This document shows, one piece after another, positions 8,773 through 18,025 of a stretch of 64,000 nt of DNA. This DNA comes from Rubellimicrobium sp. (lineage in GTDB: Bacteria > Pseudomonadota > Alphaproteobacteria > Rhodobacterales > Rhodobacteraceae), in NCBI GenBank assembly GCA_019454835.1, contig JACFNP010000014.1, positions 1-64,000 on the forward strand, given 5' to 3'. Position 1 is the stretch's first letter, and every line of letters begins with the position of its first letter. The position numbers and the translations under genes were made by a program. The notes under the pieces were generated by a model. The model did no database searches. It was not told the DNA's origin and was given only the letters and a program-made list of their open reading frames with translations.

Positions 8773-9354
8773 TCAAGACCCCCAGATCACCCGCACATAG
8801 CCCTGGGTTTCCGCATAGGGCGGGATGCCGCCGTATTGCACGACCACTTCCGGCCCGGCGTTGTAGGCGGCCAGCGCCAGCGGCCAGGAACCGAAGCGGT
8901 CGAACTGGCGGCGCAGATAGCGCGCGCCGCCGTCGAGATTGGCGCCGGGGTCGTTGATGTCGACCCCCAGCGCCGCCGCCGTGGCGGGCATGAGCTGGGC
9001 CAGGCCGACCGCCCCCTTGGGCGATACCGCGCCCGTGTTCCAGCGCGATTCCTGCTGGACGAGGCGCAGGAACAAGTCCTCGGGCACGCCGTGGCGCAGC
9101 GCCGCCGAGCGCGCGACATCAAGCCATGGGCCGGAATAGGTGCCCTGCCAGGCAGGCACCGATCCGGGCGGCGGCGGCACTTCGACGGGCGGGGGCTGGA
9201 GGCGCACCGAATCGTTGTATTGCTGCGCCGCACGGCCATCGAGCACGGCAAGCTGCGACGCGAACAGCGCGCTGCGGTTCATCGCCGAGAGATTGTCCGC
9301 CGCAGCGCCCTGCGCCGCCATCACGGCTGCCGCCGCCAGTGCGATTGCCCGCAT
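8773..9354 (-). CDS. Lytic murein transglycosylase (SLT domain)
   Basis: A 193-aa exported protein. The signal peptide (MRAIALAAAAVMAAQGAAA, residues 1-19) is followed by a Pro-rich linker (PPPVEVPPPPG, near 54-64) and a C-terminal SLT/goose-lysozyme-like domain. The catalytic Glu is E102 in VQQESRWN. Downstream motifs GAVGLAQLMPATA and ALAAYNAGPEVV are typical of the family. It would cleave peptidoglycan glycan strands in the periplasm to give 1,6-anhydro ends. Small size and a single domain suggest a housekeeping or assembly-linked enzyme. The partner system is unknown. Confidence 0.9.
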   Translation of the reverse strand: MRAIALAAAAVMAAQGAAADNLSAMNRSALFASQLAVLDGRAAQQYNDSVRLQPPPVEVPPPPGSVPAWQGTYSGPWLDVARSAALRHGVPEDLFLRLVQQESRWNTGAVSPKGAVGLAQLMPATAAALGVDINDPGANLDGGARYLRRQFDRFGSWPLALAAYNAGPEVVVQYGGIPPYAETQGYVRVIWGS

Positions 9355-9482
9355 GAACGCCTCGTGTCGCTGTCCCAGACGGCGCGAAGATGGCCCGAAA
9401 CCGCCCGGTTGGCCAGCAATTTCGCCATCCGTGACCCGAGCGCGGCTTATTTCCGCCGCGAGCGCGTGGCAAGGTGGCGCCC

Positions 9483-10724
9483 ATGTACGGGACGGATCAG
9501 CGACAGGTCAGGCGGCGGCGGGTGTTCTACGTCCCCGGCTACGACCCGATTCATCCGCGCCGCTACCGCGAACTCTACCGCCGCGAAGGCGCGGCGCAGG
9601 CAGGGATATCCGGCTACGACATTGCGCTGGCGGCGCGCAGGGGCCGTGGTCCCTACGGCTGGAGCGTGACCTCCACGCAGGACGGCGCCACCGTCGAGGC
9701 CGAGATCGACGTGCTGGTCTGGTCCGACATCGTGCGCGCGTCGATGTCGGACGGCATTGCCGCCACCTATCTGCAACTGGCGCGTACCGCCTGGACCTAT
9801 ATCGCCTCGGGGGCGCTGTTTAGGCTGATGCGGCTGCGCAAGGGGCCGGTGATCGCGGCGCTTTACCCCGTGGCGGTGCTGCTGCTCGAAGGGCTGGCGG
9901 CGCTGCTGCTGGCGGGGGTGGCGGCCGGGGCCGTGCTGGGCGTCTGGGCGCTGCTGCTGCCTGCGTTCTGGCTGCGCTGGCCGGTGGCGCTGGCGGCAGG
10001 CGCGGTCGTCGTGCCGCTGGTGCTGCGCTGGTTCCGGCGCCACGACGGCAAGGTCTACGCCTGGTATCTCATGCATGACTACGCCCATACCGCCAGCCTG
10101 CGGGGTGCCTGGCCCCCCGCGCTGGCGGCGCGGCTGGCCGAATTCCGCTCGCGCATCGCCGCCGCGTTGCGCGAGGATGTCGACGAGGTTCTGGTCGTCG
10201 GCCATTCCTCGGGCGCCCATCTGGGGGTCAGCCTGCTGGCCGGGCTGATCCGCGCGGGCGGCGTTCCGCAGGACGGCCCGGCGCTGGCGTTCCTGACGCT
10301 CGGGCAGGTGGTGCCGATGGCGTCCTTCCTGCCCGAGGCGCACGGGCTGCGGGCCGACCTGGCCTTCCTGTCCACCCGCGACGAGATCACCTGGGTCGAT
10401 GTCAGCGCGCCGGGCGACGGCTGCACCTTCGCTTTGTGCGATCCGGTCGCGGTCTCGGGCGTGGCGCCCGAGGGGCAGCGCTGGCCGCTGGTCGTCTCGG
10501 CGGCCTTCTCGCAGACGCTGTCGCCCGAACGCTGGGCGGTGCTGCGGCGGCGGTTCTTCCGGCTGCATTTCCAGTATCTGTGCGCCTTCGACCGCCCCGG
10601 CGACTACGATTATTTCCGCATCACGGCGGGGCCGCAGACGCTGGCCGACCGCTATGCAGGCCGCGCGCCGTCGCGCTCGCGCATCACGCGCGCCGCATCG
10701 CGCTACACCTCGACCGCGCCCTGA
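9483..10724 (+). CDS. Membrane-associated alpha/beta-hydrolase-like protein
   Basis: A 413-aa protein. The start is ATG 9483 because AAGG (9471-9474) is well placed for it; a GTG nine bases earlier is less likely. The N-terminal strand VFYVPGYDP is followed by Arg-rich helices. Two hydrophobic helices lie at about residues 122-150 and 152-182. A nucleophile-elbow-like GHSSG at 240-244 (VLVVGHSSGAHLG) follows. This resembles a serine hydrolase fold interrupted by a membrane hairpin. The substrate is unknown, and the acid and His residues were not pinned down. It may be a conserved but uncharacterised Rhodobacterales family. Confidence 0.75.
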   Translation: MYGTDQRQVRRRRVFYVPGYDPIHPRRYRELYRREGAAQAGISGYDIALAARRGRGPYGWSVTSTQDGATVEAEIDVLVWSDIVRASMSDGIAATYLQLARTAWTYIASGALFRLMRLRKGPVIAALYPVAVLLLEGLAALLLAGVAAGAVLGVWALLLPAFWLRWPVALAAGAVVVPLVLRWFRRHDGKVYAWYLMHDYAHTASLRGAWPPALAARLAEFRSRIAAALREDVDEVLVVGHSSGAHLGVSLLAGLIRAGGVPQDGPALAFLTLGQVVPMASFLPEAHGLRADLAFLSTRDEITWVDVSAPGDGCTFALCDPVAVSGVAPEGQRWPLVVSAAFSQTLSPERWAVLRRRFFRLHFQYLCAFDRPGDYDYFRITAGPQTLADRYAGRAPSRSRITRAASRYTSTAP

Positions 10725-10732
10725 GCGCTTTC

Positions 10733-10767
10733 TTTCGCGCCCGCCACTGGGTAAGCCCAGCGCGAAA
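10733..10767 (+). promoter_or_regulatory. Nested leader hairpin before ridA
   Basis: TTTCGCG (10733-10739) pairs with CGCGAAA (10761-10767), and inside it CTGGG (10747-10751) pairs with CCCAG (10756-10760) around a TAAG loop. A 7-nt bulge lies on the 5' side. The structure ends 6 bases before the AAAGGAG ribosome-binding site of ridA, so it could end upstream transcription or affect ridA translation. Confidence 0.45.
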
Positions 10768-10784
10768 CCGCAAAGGAGCAGACC

Positions 10785-11132
10785 ATGTCCGAGATCACCC
10801 GCATCCAGCCCGGCCCGCGCATGTCGCAGGCGGTCATCTACAACGGCACCGTGCATCTGGCGGGCCAGGTCGGCACCGAGGGCGCCTCGGTCACGGTGCA
10901 GACGCAGACCGCGCTGGCCGCCGTCGATGCGCTGCTGGCCGAGGCCGGGACCGACAAGGGCCGCGCGCTGACCGCGCAGATCTGGCTCGCCTCGATGGAC
11001 GATTTCGCCGAGATGAACGCCGTCTGGGATGCCTGGGTCGCCCCCGGCAACCCGCCCGCGCGCTGGTGCGGCGAGGCGAAGCTGGCAACGCCTGGCTATC
11101 TGGTCGAGATCATGATCAGCGCCGCGGTGTAA
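10785..11132 (+). CDS. RidA family (YjgF/YER057c/UK114) protein
   Basis: A 115-aa RidA-superfamily protein, a small trimeric cytosolic fold. Canonical RidA hydrolyses reactive enamine/imine intermediates made by PLP enzymes. Typical segments are AVIYNGTVHLAGQVG, the helix ALAAVDALLAEAGTDKGRAL and PARWCGEAKLATPGYLVEIMI. The conserved Arg that defines the deaminase clade (usually near 105) is not obvious at the expected C-terminal spot (ATPGYLVEI), so this may be one of the other Rid subgroups. An AAAGGAG site lies just upstream. It is flanked by repeats downstream and a hairpin upstream. Confidence 0.85.
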   Translation: MSEITRIQPGPRMSQAVIYNGTVHLAGQVGTEGASVTVQTQTALAAVDALLAEAGTDKGRALTAQIWLASMDDFAEMNAVWDAWVAPGNPPARWCGEAKLATPGYLVEIMISAAV

Positions 11133-11166
11133 GGGGGCGGGGGCCTCGCGGGTGACGGGAAATGTC

Positions 11167-11351
11167 GTCATTGCGAGGAGGCGCAGCCGACGAAGCAACC
11201 CCGATGTCGTGTGCGAGCGGTCGGGGTTGCTTCGGTTTGCGCCTCGCAATGACGAGAACTCCCCGTCATTGCGAGGAGGCGCAGGCGACGCGGCAACCCC
11301 GATGTCGTGTGCGAGCGGTCGGGGTTGCTTCGGCTTGCGCCTCGCAATGAC
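11167..11351 (+). repeat. Tandem pair of palindromic core elements
   Basis: Two 87-bp copies (11167-11253 and 11265-11351) in the same orientation are separated by 11 bases. Both share the same centre (GATGTCGTGTGCGAGCGGTC), so they look like a recent tandem duplication. They fill the gap between ridA and the convergent substrate-binding protein gene. Confidence 0.85.
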
Positions 11352-11379
11352 GAACCACCCCCGGCGCGGCGCGATCACC

Positions 11380-12957
11380 CTACTCGTCGCGCCACCATTT
11401 GTAATGATGGTGTTCGAGCATCGGGTGCATGTCGAGACCGTGCACCCCCGGCGTGACGTGACGGTAGAGCATCCGCCAGTAGGGCTGGATCAGCACGTCC
11501 TGCTCGACAAGGATTTCCTCCAGCCGCGCCATCACCACCCGGCGCGCGTCGGCATCGGCAAGCGTGCCCGCGCGGGCGAGAAGGGCGTCGAACTCGGGGT
11601 CGGAAAAGCCGGTCTCGTTCCAGGCGCCGCCGGTCTTGTAGGCAAGGTTCAGCACCTGCACGCCCAGCGGGCGCATGTTCCACTCGGTCGCCGAAAACGG
11701 ATAGTCGCGCCATTCGTCGCGGTAGATCGCGGGCGGCACCACGGTGCGCTTCACGGTAAAGCCCGCGTCGCGCATCTGGGCCGCGACCGCGTCGCAGGTC
11801 ATCGCCTGCCAGTCGTCGTCGAGCGAGACCAGATCGAACTTCATCTGCCGGTAGCCGGTGGTGCGCAGGAAGGCGCGGCTGGCCTCGGGATCGGGCGGGC
11901 GCGAGATGCCCGGCGCATATTCGGGGTGGATCGGGCAGACATGGTGATTTTCGGCGACCAGCCCCATGCCGCCATGCCCCAGCTCCAGCACCACCTCGTT
12001 GTCGACGGCGTCGATGATGGCGCGGCGCAGGCGCTGGTCGTCGTAGGGCGCGGCGGTCTGGCGAAAGCGCACCGCGATCGTGGCGGCGGTCAGCGCCTCG
12101 GAACGCTCCCAGCCGATGGCGTCGTAGAGTTCGACGAAATCGGTGGCGGTCTGGTCGCTGGCGTCGATCTCGCCGCGTTCGGCGGCATCGAAGATCACCG
12201 CCGGATCGGCGCCGAGATCGACATATTCGATCCGGTCCAGCCACGGCCCGCCATAGACCCGCCCGCCCCACCACGGATGCGCGGTGTTGCGCACCAGCAC
12301 CTGCGTCACGCCGGGTTCGTTCACTTCGGGCAGATAGGGGCCGGTGCCGAGCGGGTCCGCCGCCGGGTCGCCGCCACCGTAGGACGGATGCACCAGCGCC
12401 GCCGGGTAATCGGCCAGATTCACGATCAGCGCGATGTCGGGCGCCGAGGCGTGAAGCCGCAGCCTGGCCGCATCGACGATCTCGACCGCATCCTCGCGCA
12501 TCTGCCCGGTGGCCGCATCGCGCAGCACGTCGAGACGCGCGGCCATCGAATTGCCCTCGACGCTGCCGTCGCACCAGCGGCGCAGGTTGAAGCGCACGTC
12601 CTCCGCCGTGAAGGGGTCGCGGTTGTTCCAGCTTACGCCGGGGCGCAGGTGCAGATCCCAGACGGTGGCATCGTCATTGGCCTCCCAGCGGTCCAGCAAC
12701 ATGCCGCGCAGGCTGCCGTCGGCCTGGTATTCGACCAGATATTCCAGCCAGCCGCGACAGAAGTTCGCCTCTTCGGACCACGCCCAGAGGCGCGGATCAC
12801 GGGTCGGGCGGGTCTCGAGGTTCATGCGCAGCGTGCCGCCCGCGACGGGCTGGGCGTCGTCGGCGCGCAGCGGTGACGGCAGCCCGATCAGCGCTGCCGC
12901 CGCACCTGCGGTCAGGCCCAGCGCCGTCGCGCGGGTCAGGAATTCGCGGCGGTCCAT
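11380..12957 (-). CDS. Peptide-type ABC substrate-binding protein (family 5)
   Basis: A 525-aa solute-binding protein of the DppA/OppA (SBP_bac_5) family. The N-terminus MDRREFLTRATALGLTAGA is a twin-arginine-type signal (RREFL), which suggests export of a folded protein. Typical family segments are WDLHLRPGVSWNNRDPFTAEDVRFNL near residue 95 and DPLGTGPYLPEV near 200. It would bind peptides, nickel or another small ligand in the periplasm. No permease or ATPase genes are next to it, so it is an orphan binding protein. The next gene upstream on the same strand is an AraC regulator, a possible controller. Confidence 0.88.
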   Translation of the reverse strand: MDRREFLTRATALGLTAGAAAALIGLPSPLRADDAQPVAGGTLRMNLETRPTRDPRLWAWSEEANFCRGWLEYLVEYQADGSLRGMLLDRWEANDDATVWDLHLRPGVSWNNRDPFTAEDVRFNLRRWCDGSVEGNSMAARLDVLRDAATGQMREDAVEIVDAARLRLHASAPDIALIVNLADYPAALVHPSYGGGDPAADPLGTGPYLPEVNEPGVTQVLVRNTAHPWWGGRVYGGPWLDRIEYVDLGADPAVIFDAAERGEIDASDQTATDFVELYDAIGWERSEALTAATIAVRFRQTAAPYDDQRLRRAIIDAVDNEVVLELGHGGMGLVAENHHVCPIHPEYAPGISRPPDPEASRAFLRTTGYRQMKFDLVSLDDDWQAMTCDAVAAQMRDAGFTVKRTVVPPAIYRDEWRDYPFSATEWNMRPLGVQVLNLAYKTGGAWNETGFSDPEFDALLARAGTLADADARRVVMARLEEILVEQDVLIQPYWRMLYRHVTPGVHGLDMHPMLEHHHYKWWRDE

Positions 12958-13133
12958 GCGGCCCGCAAGACAGTCGCGCGCAAGGATGGTCGCCCCCGGA
13001 TGGACCCGCGTTCGTCCCGCCGGTTGCCGCATCTCGCCCTCCCCATGTCGCGGCAACAGAACGCCCGTTTTTCGCGCGCAGGTCAAGCGCTTGGGCAGCG
13101 CGGCGGATGACGGATGCGCGACCGCGCGGGGGA

Positions 13134-13952
13134 TTACCCCTTTGACGGCCCCGAGCGGCGAAAGGCAGTGGGCGTCATGCCGGTATGGGACTGGAAGGAC
13201 CGGGTGAAATAGGCGGCCGAGGAAAACCCGAGCGCGCGGGCGATTTCCTGCACGGGGGTGCGGCTGTCGTGCAGGCGGCGCCGCGCCTCGTGGATCACCC
13301 GGTCGTTGAGCAGCGCCAGCGCCGAACGCCCGCAGGTGATGCGACACGACCGGCTCAGATGCGTGGGCGTCACGCCCAGCAGCGCGGCATAATCGGCGAC
13401 GCCGCGCGCGGTGCGGTAGTCGCGCTCGACGAGGTCGGTATAGGCGGCGACAAGGCGGGCAGGGGGCGACTCGCTGCGCGCGGGTTCCTGCGGCGCGGCC
13501 TCGTCCAGGCCGGATTGCCGCGCGAAGAACACCGCCAGCAGCCCGGCATGATAGAGCGCGGCGCGGTCATGGCCCGGCCGGGCGCCGGTCAGTTCGCGTT
13601 CGAGCGCATCAAGGATCTGCACGATTTCCTTCTGGGCCAGCACGTCCTTCAGGCGCAGATGCACCGGCATCTCGGGCCATTCGCCCGCCATGGCGGGCGG
13701 GATGGCCAGCAGGCTGCCGAACACGCCCTGTCCGGCCTCGAAGCCGTACATGGTGCGCGCCGGGATGAAGATCAGGTTGTTCGGCCCGTAGCCCGAGGTC
13801 AGCCCGGCGACGGTGATCCGCCCCTGTCCGCGCGAGATGTGCAGCAGGCGCGGGCTGGAATGGCTGCGCATCGCCTCGGTGCGCCAGCGCTGCGCGGGCG
13901 TGGTCTGGCCGATGGCGGCAAGGCTCAGTCGATTGTCCGGATCGTCGGTCAT
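13134..13952 (-). CDS. AraC-family transcriptional regulator
   Basis: A 272-aa regulator with an N-terminal cupin-like ligand-binding domain (about 25-140; RLLHISRGQGRITVAG, NLIFIPARTMYGFE) and a C-terminal AraC/XylS double helix-turn-helix. The second domain carries YAALLGVTPTHLSRSCR and VQEIARALGFSSAAYFTRSFQ, the latter being the family signature, and ends TGMTPTAFRRSG. It lies 176 bp upstream of the substrate-binding protein gene on the same strand and may control it. The inducer is unknown. Confidence 0.88.
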   Translation of the reverse strand: MTDDPDNRLSLAAIGQTTPAQRWRTEAMRSHSSPRLLHISRGQGRITVAGLTSGYGPNNLIFIPARTMYGFEAGQGVFGSLLAIPPAMAGEWPEMPVHLRLKDVLAQKEIVQILDALERELTGARPGHDRAALYHAGLLAVFFARQSGLDEAAPQEPARSESPPARLVAAYTDLVERDYRTARGVADYAALLGVTPTHLSRSCRITCGRSALALLNDRVIHEARRRLHDSRTPVQEIARALGFSSAAYFTRSFQSHTGMTPTAFRRSGPSKG

Positions 13953-14072
13953 CTTGGCCCGCTTCAGGTTCGATAAGTGAAAGTCTGCCGCCGCGAATCG
14001 ATTCGGGCAAACGGAGAATCACGGGCCGGGATGAAAAGCCGGGGACGAGTCTGTGGACAAGTCGGGGCACAA

Positions 14073-14930
14073 TCAGGGCACAACCTGTGTCCATCCGCGC
14101 ATCCGCGCCCGCGCCCAGGTGCGCTGACGCTTGGCATATTGCCTTGTCTGCACGACCATCGCGTCACGCAGCGCGTCGCGCGAAAGCCTTCCCTCGACAT
14201 GCGCCATCACCTCGCGCGCGCCGATGGCGCGGGCGGCGGGCAGGTCGTCGCGCCACAGCGGGCGCAGGGCGCGGGCCTCGTCGATGACGCCGCCCGCGAG
14301 CATGGCATCGACGCGGGCGGCAATGCGGGCGTTCAGCGTGGCGACCACGGGCATCACCAGCAGCGGCACGGCGGCGGCCAGCGGCAGCAGCGGCGGCGGG
14401 GTCGCCGCCTGCCACGACGCCAGCCCGCGCCCGGTGGCGCGCAGCACCTCCCAGGCGCGCTGCACGCGGGCGCGGTTGGCAAGGTCGATCCCGGCGGCGG
14501 TCGCGGCGTCCAGCCCGGCGACCAGCGCGGGCAGAGACAGCGCATCGGCCTCGGCGCGCAGGTCGGACGGCACTGGCGGGATGTCGGCCAGCCCCTCGGT
14601 GAGGGCGCGGAAATACAGCCCCGTGCCACCGACGATCACCGGGCGGGGGCCGGACGCCAGCAGCGGTGCCACGTCGCGCAGCCAGGCGCCGACCGAACAG
14701 GCGCCGTCGAAGGGCACATGACCGTAAAGCGCATGGGGCACCGCCGCCTCGTCCTCGGGCGAGGGTCGCGCGGTCAGGATGCGCCAGCCCGCGAATACCT
14801 GCGCGGCGTCGGCATTCACCACCACGCCGCCGCCCGCGCGCGCGATGCGCAGCGCCAGCGCCGATTTGCCCGCCGCCGTCGGCCCGAAGATCAGCACCGG
14901 ACGCCCCGGAGGGATCGCCGACAGGTCCAT
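14073..14930 (-). CDS. miaA: tRNA dimethylallyltransferase
   Basis: MiaA adds a dimethylallyl group to A37 of tRNAs that read UNN codons. The P-loop is [13 protein letters not shown] near residue 16. [22 protein letters not shown] and the C-terminal [12 protein letters not shown] segment are all family hallmarks. ATG 14930 (285 aa) is chosen because GAGG (14937-14940 on the reverse strand) lies 6 bases upstream; ATG 14945 or GTG 14951 would add 5 or 7 residues. It is divergent from pyrH. Family members average about 300 aa, so the protein is complete. Confidence 0.93.
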   Translation of the reverse strand: MDLSAIPPGRPVLIFGPTAAGKSALALRIARAGGGVVVNADAAQVFAGWRILTARPSPEDEAAVPHALYGHVPFDGACSVGAWLRDVAPLLASGPRPVIVGGTGLYFRALTEGLADIPPVPSDLRAEADALSLPALVAGLDAATAAGIDLANRARVQRAWEVLRATGRGLASWQAATPPPLLPLAAAVPLLVMPVVATLNARIAARVDAMLAGGVIDEARALRPLWRDDLPAARAIGAREVMAHVEGRLSRDALRDAMVVQTRQYAKRQRTWARARMRGWTQVVP

Positions 14931-15006
14931 GTCGTGCCTCGCCATTGTCACCGGCGCCTTTTTCCGACATTCCTCCGCCCGGCGGCAAGCGGCAGGAGAG
15001 ACGGCG

Positions 15007-15756
15007 ATGGCAGGGCAGGCAGAACAGGCACCGGAGACGACCTTTCGCCGCGTGATGCTGAAGATTTCCGGCGAGGCGCTGATGGGCGCGCAGGGCTACG
15101 GTCTTGATCCGCGCACGGTGGAACGCATTGCCGCCGAGGTGAAATCGGTCCACGACCTCGGGGTCGAGATCTGCATGGTGATCGGCGGCGGCAACATCTT
15201 TCGCGGGCTTCAGGGCGCCGCGCAGGGGATGGAGCGCACCACCGCCGATTACATGGGGATGCTGGCCACGGTGATGAACGCGCTGGCCATGCAGTCGGCG
15301 CTCGAAGGGATCGGGGTCTATACCCGCGTCATCTCGGCGATCCCGATGGACCAGATCTGCGAACCCTACATCCGCCGCCGCGCCGTGCGACACCTTGAAA
15401 AGAAGCGCGTCTGCATCTTTGCCGCAGGCACCGGCAACCCCTATTTCACCACCGACACCGCCGCCACGCTGCGCGCGTCCGAGATGGGCTGCGAGGCGGT
15501 GTTCAAGGGCACCAAGGTCGACGGCGTCTATGACCGCGACCCGGCCCGACATGCCGATGCCCGCCGCTATGACCGGGTCAGCTATGATGAATGCCTGGAG
15601 CGCAATCTGGGCGTGATGGATGCGACGGCGATCGCGCTGGCGCGCGACAACGGGCTGCCGATCATCGTCTTCTCGCTGGATGAACCCGGCGGCTTTCGCG
15701 GCATCCTTGCCGGGCGCGGCACCTATACGACGGTCGACGGCGCAAAAGCCGCCTGA
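15007..15756 (+). CDS. pyrH: Uridylate (UMP) kinase
   Basis: A 249-aa bacterial hexameric UMP kinase of the amino-acid kinase fold; it phosphorylates UMP to UDP. Family features are [23 protein letters not shown], the acceptor-site stretch [31 protein letters not shown] and [13 protein letters not shown] 15007 has GGAGAGA upstream. The same frame extends further 5' but overlaps miaA divergently and is not coding. It heads the pyrH-frr-uppS-cdsA-dxr-rseP run. Confidence 0.97.
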   Translation: MAGQAEQAPETTFRRVMLKISGEALMGAQGYGLDPRTVERIAAEVKSVHDLGVEICMVIGGGNIFRGLQGAAQGMERTTADYMGMLATVMNALAMQSALEGIGVYTRVISAIPMDQICEPYIRRRAVRHLEKKRVCIFAAGTGNPYFTTDTAATLRASEMGCEAVFKGTKVDGVYDRDPARHADARRYDRVSYDECLERNLGVMDATAIALARDNGLPIIVFSLDEPGGFRGILAGRGTYTTVDGAKAA

Positions 15757-15850
15757 TCTATACGAATCGTTTACCTTCACACTATAGAGACGGAGGCGAG
15801 CGGGCGTCTGCCCCCGCCTCGACGCAAGGGCAGAAGGACGCAGACGCTCC

Positions 15851-16414
15851 ATGGCTGAGGAATTTGAACTCGACACCGACGACCTGACCCGGCGGATGGA
15901 GGGGGCACTGGCAAACCTGCGGACCGAATTCGCCAGCCTGCGCACCGGCCGCGCCTCGGGCGCGATGCTGGAACCCGTGATGGTCGAAGCCTATGGCCAG
16001 GCAACGCCGGTCAACCAGCTCGGCACCGTCAACGTGCCCGAACCGCGCATGGTGACGATCAACGTCTGGGATCGCGCCATGGTGTCCAAGGTGGAAAAGG
16101 CGATCCGCGAATCGGGCCTGGGCATCAACCCCCAGACCAACGGCACCATCATCATGCTGCCGATCCCCGAACTGAACGAAGAACGGCGCCGCGAGCTGAC
16201 CAAGGTTGCGGGCCAGTATGCCGAATCCGCCCGCGTCGCGGTGCGCAACCTGCGCCGCGACGGCATGGACAAGGTGAAGAAGGCCAAGGCCGACGGCCTC
16301 TCCGAAGACGACGCCAAGTTCTGGGAGGGCGAGGTGCAGGACCTGACCGACCGCTACATCGCCCGCGTGGACGAGTCGCTCGAGGCAAAGCAGGCCGAAA
16401 TCATGCAGGTATGA
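15851..16414 (+). CDS. frr: Ribosome recycling factor
   Basis: A 187-aa RRF, which splits post-termination ribosomes with EF-G. It has the expected two-domain layout: long helices ([24 protein letters not shown] at the N-terminus, [19 protein letters not shown] in the C-terminal half) and a central beta domain ([23 protein letters not shown]). Length is standard (185 aa). A 94-bp gap separates it from pyrH. It is AT-richer than its surroundings (TATACGAATCGTTTACC, CACTATAGAG) and may hold a promoter, though no confident -35/-10 pair was found. Confidence 0.97.
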   Translation: MAEEFELDTDDLTRRMEGALANLRTEFASLRTGRASGAMLEPVMVEAYGQATPVNQLGTVNVPEPRMVTINVWDRAMVSKVEKAIRESGLGINPQTNGTIIMLPIPELNEERRRELTKVAGQYAESARVAVRNLRRDGMDKVKKAKADGLSEDDAKFWEGEVQDLTDRYIARVDESLEAKQAEIMQV

Positions 16415-16421
16415 GGCACAG

Positions 16422-17168
16422 ATGGCGGTTGTCCAGGCGACCACGACCGAACCGGACGGCGAAGGTGCCGGTCCCCGCCATGTCGCCGTCATCATGGACG
16501 GCAACGGCCGCTGGGCACAGTTGCGCGGGCGGCCGCGCCTTTACGGCCATCATGCGGGCGTGCGCCGCGTGCGCGAAATCGTCGAGGCCTGCCCGGCGCT
16601 GGGCGTGAAATATCTGACCGTCTTTGCCTTTTCGACCGAGAACTGGAAACGCACCCAGGCCGAGGTCGCGGGGCTGATGATGCTGTTTCGCCGCTATATC
16701 ACCCGCGAGGCGCAGGATCTGCTGAAAAACGGCGTGCGGGTGCGGTTCATCGGCGACCGTATCCGGCTGGAACCCCGGCTGGTCGAACTGATGGATGATC
16801 TGGAACTGCTGACCCAGGGCAATGATCGCGTTCATCTGACCGTGGCGCTGAATTACGGTGGCCGGGACGAGGTGACCCGCGCCGCCCGCCGCCTTGCCTA
16901 TGAGGTCGAGCAGGGCCGTCTCTCGCATCGTGACGTGGATGCCGAAACGCTGGCGCGGTTCCTGGATACCCATGTGCTGCCCGACCCCGATCTGGTGATC
17001 CGCACCTCGGGCGAGGCGCGGATTTCCAATTTCCTGCTCTGGCAGTCGGCCTATGCCGAATACGAATTCGTCGACACGCTCTGGCCCGATTTCACCAGGG
17101 CGGAATTTGCCCGCATCGTGCACGGCTTCGCACATCGCAACCGCCGCTTCGGCGCGGTCAGCGCCTGA
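16422..17168 (+). CDS. uppS: Isoprenyl transferase (undecaprenyl-PP synthase)
   Basis: A 248-aa cis-prenyltransferase that makes the C55 lipid carrier precursor for peptidoglycan. The signature VAVIMDGNGRWAQLRG holds the catalytic Asp, with GHHAGVRRVREIV next to it. LTVFAFSTENWKR and the C-terminal RTSGEARISNFLLWQSAYAE are conserved. It starts 7 bases after frr and is followed by cdsA after 8 bases, in a tight operon. Confidence 0.96.
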   Translation: MAVVQATTTEPDGEGAGPRHVAVIMDGNGRWAQLRGRPRLYGHHAGVRRVREIVEACPALGVKYLTVFAFSTENWKRTQAEVAGLMMLFRRYITREAQDLLKNGVRVRFIGDRIRLEPRLVELMDDLELLTQGNDRVHLTVALNYGGRDEVTRAARRLAYEVEQGRLSHRDVDAETLARFLDTHVLPDPDLVIRTSGEARISNFLLWQSAYAEYEFVDTLWPDFTRAEFARIVHGFAHRNRRFGAVSA

Positions 17169-17176
17169 GCGCGGCC

Positions 17177-18010
17177 ATGGCGGGGGGCAACTGGGCGGAT
17201 CTGGGGCCGCGCGTGACATCGGGCCTTGCGCTGGCGGTCCTGGGCATCGCGGCGGTGGTGGCGGGCGGCGCGTGGCTGGCCTTCGTTGCGGCGGTGGTGG
17301 CGGGGTTGCTGCTGTGGGAACTCGCCGGGCTGACGGGCGCGCGCGACGGCCGCGACAGCGATGTCGTCACGCCGGGCACGGCGGGGCAGGGCGGCGCGGT
17401 GCTGGCGACGCTCGGCGCGGCGGCGGTGGCGCTGACCGGGCCGCATCTGGCACCGACGCCGGAAATGGCGCTGCTGGCGCTCCCGGCGCTGGCCACGCCA
17501 TTCCTGCGCATGGCCGCGCCGTCGACCGGGCGCCGCCTGCTGCTGGCGCTGCTGGCGCTGGCGATCCCGGTGGCGGTCTGGGGGCTGCTGGTGCTGCGGG
17601 AATCGGGCGGCGTGCTTCCGGTGCTGTGGCTGGTGGCGGTGGTCGTCGTCACCGATGTCGCGGGCTATTTCGCCGGGCGCGCCTTGGGCGGGCCGAAATT
17701 CTGGCCGCGCCTCAGCCCGAAAAAGACCTGGTCGGGCACCGTCGCGGGCTGGATCGGCGCGGCGCTGACCGGCTGGGCCTTTGCCGGGCCGATGGGCGCG
17801 GGGGCGGGGCTGGTCGTGCTGTCGGTCGCGGCCTCGCTGGCGGGCCAGATGGGCGACATCGGCCAGAGCGCCCTGAAACGCCGCGCCGGGGTCAAGGATT
17901 CCTCGGCGCTCATCCCCGGCCACGGCGGGGTGTGGGACCGCTTCGATGCCCTGCTGGCGGCGGCGCTGTTCGTGCTGGCGGTGCGGGTAGTGACGGGGGC
18001 GCCGGGCTGA
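17177..18010 (+). CDS. cdsA: Phosphatidate cytidylyltransferase
   Basis: A 277-aa polytopic membrane enzyme that turns phosphatidate and CTP into CDP-diacylglycerol, the branch point for phospholipids. About eight hydrophobic helices are visible. The C-terminal family signature is present around residues 205-240: GQMGDIGQSALKRRAGVKD followed by HGGVWDRFDALL. The N-terminal half is Ala/Val/Leu-rich, as usual for CdsA. It lies between uppS and dxr without room for a promoter. Confidence 0.94.
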   Translation: MAGGNWADLGPRVTSGLALAVLGIAAVVAGGAWLAFVAAVVAGLLLWELAGLTGARDGRDSDVVTPGTAGQGGAVLATLGAAAVALTGPHLAPTPEMALLALPALATPFLRMAAPSTGRRLLLALLALAIPVAVWGLLVLRESGGVLPVLWLVAVVVVTDVAGYFAGRALGGPKFWPRLSPKKTWSGTVAGWIGAALTGWAFAGPMGAGAGLVVLSVAASLAGQMGDIGQSALKRRAGVKDSSALIPGHGGVWDRFDALLAAALFVLAVRVVTGAPG

Positions 18011-18025
18011 TATATGTGACCCCTC

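Noticed and set aside
11152-11350. Small proteins read from the palindromic repeats (HCEE...KQPR-type peptides)
   Set aside because: The same peptide appears at every repeat in several frames because the DNA palindrome is repeated; this is not coding.
13995-14004. GAATCGATTC palindrome upstream of the AraC gene
   Set aside because: It contains two GANTC methylation-type sites, but a single short palindrome is not enough to call an operator.
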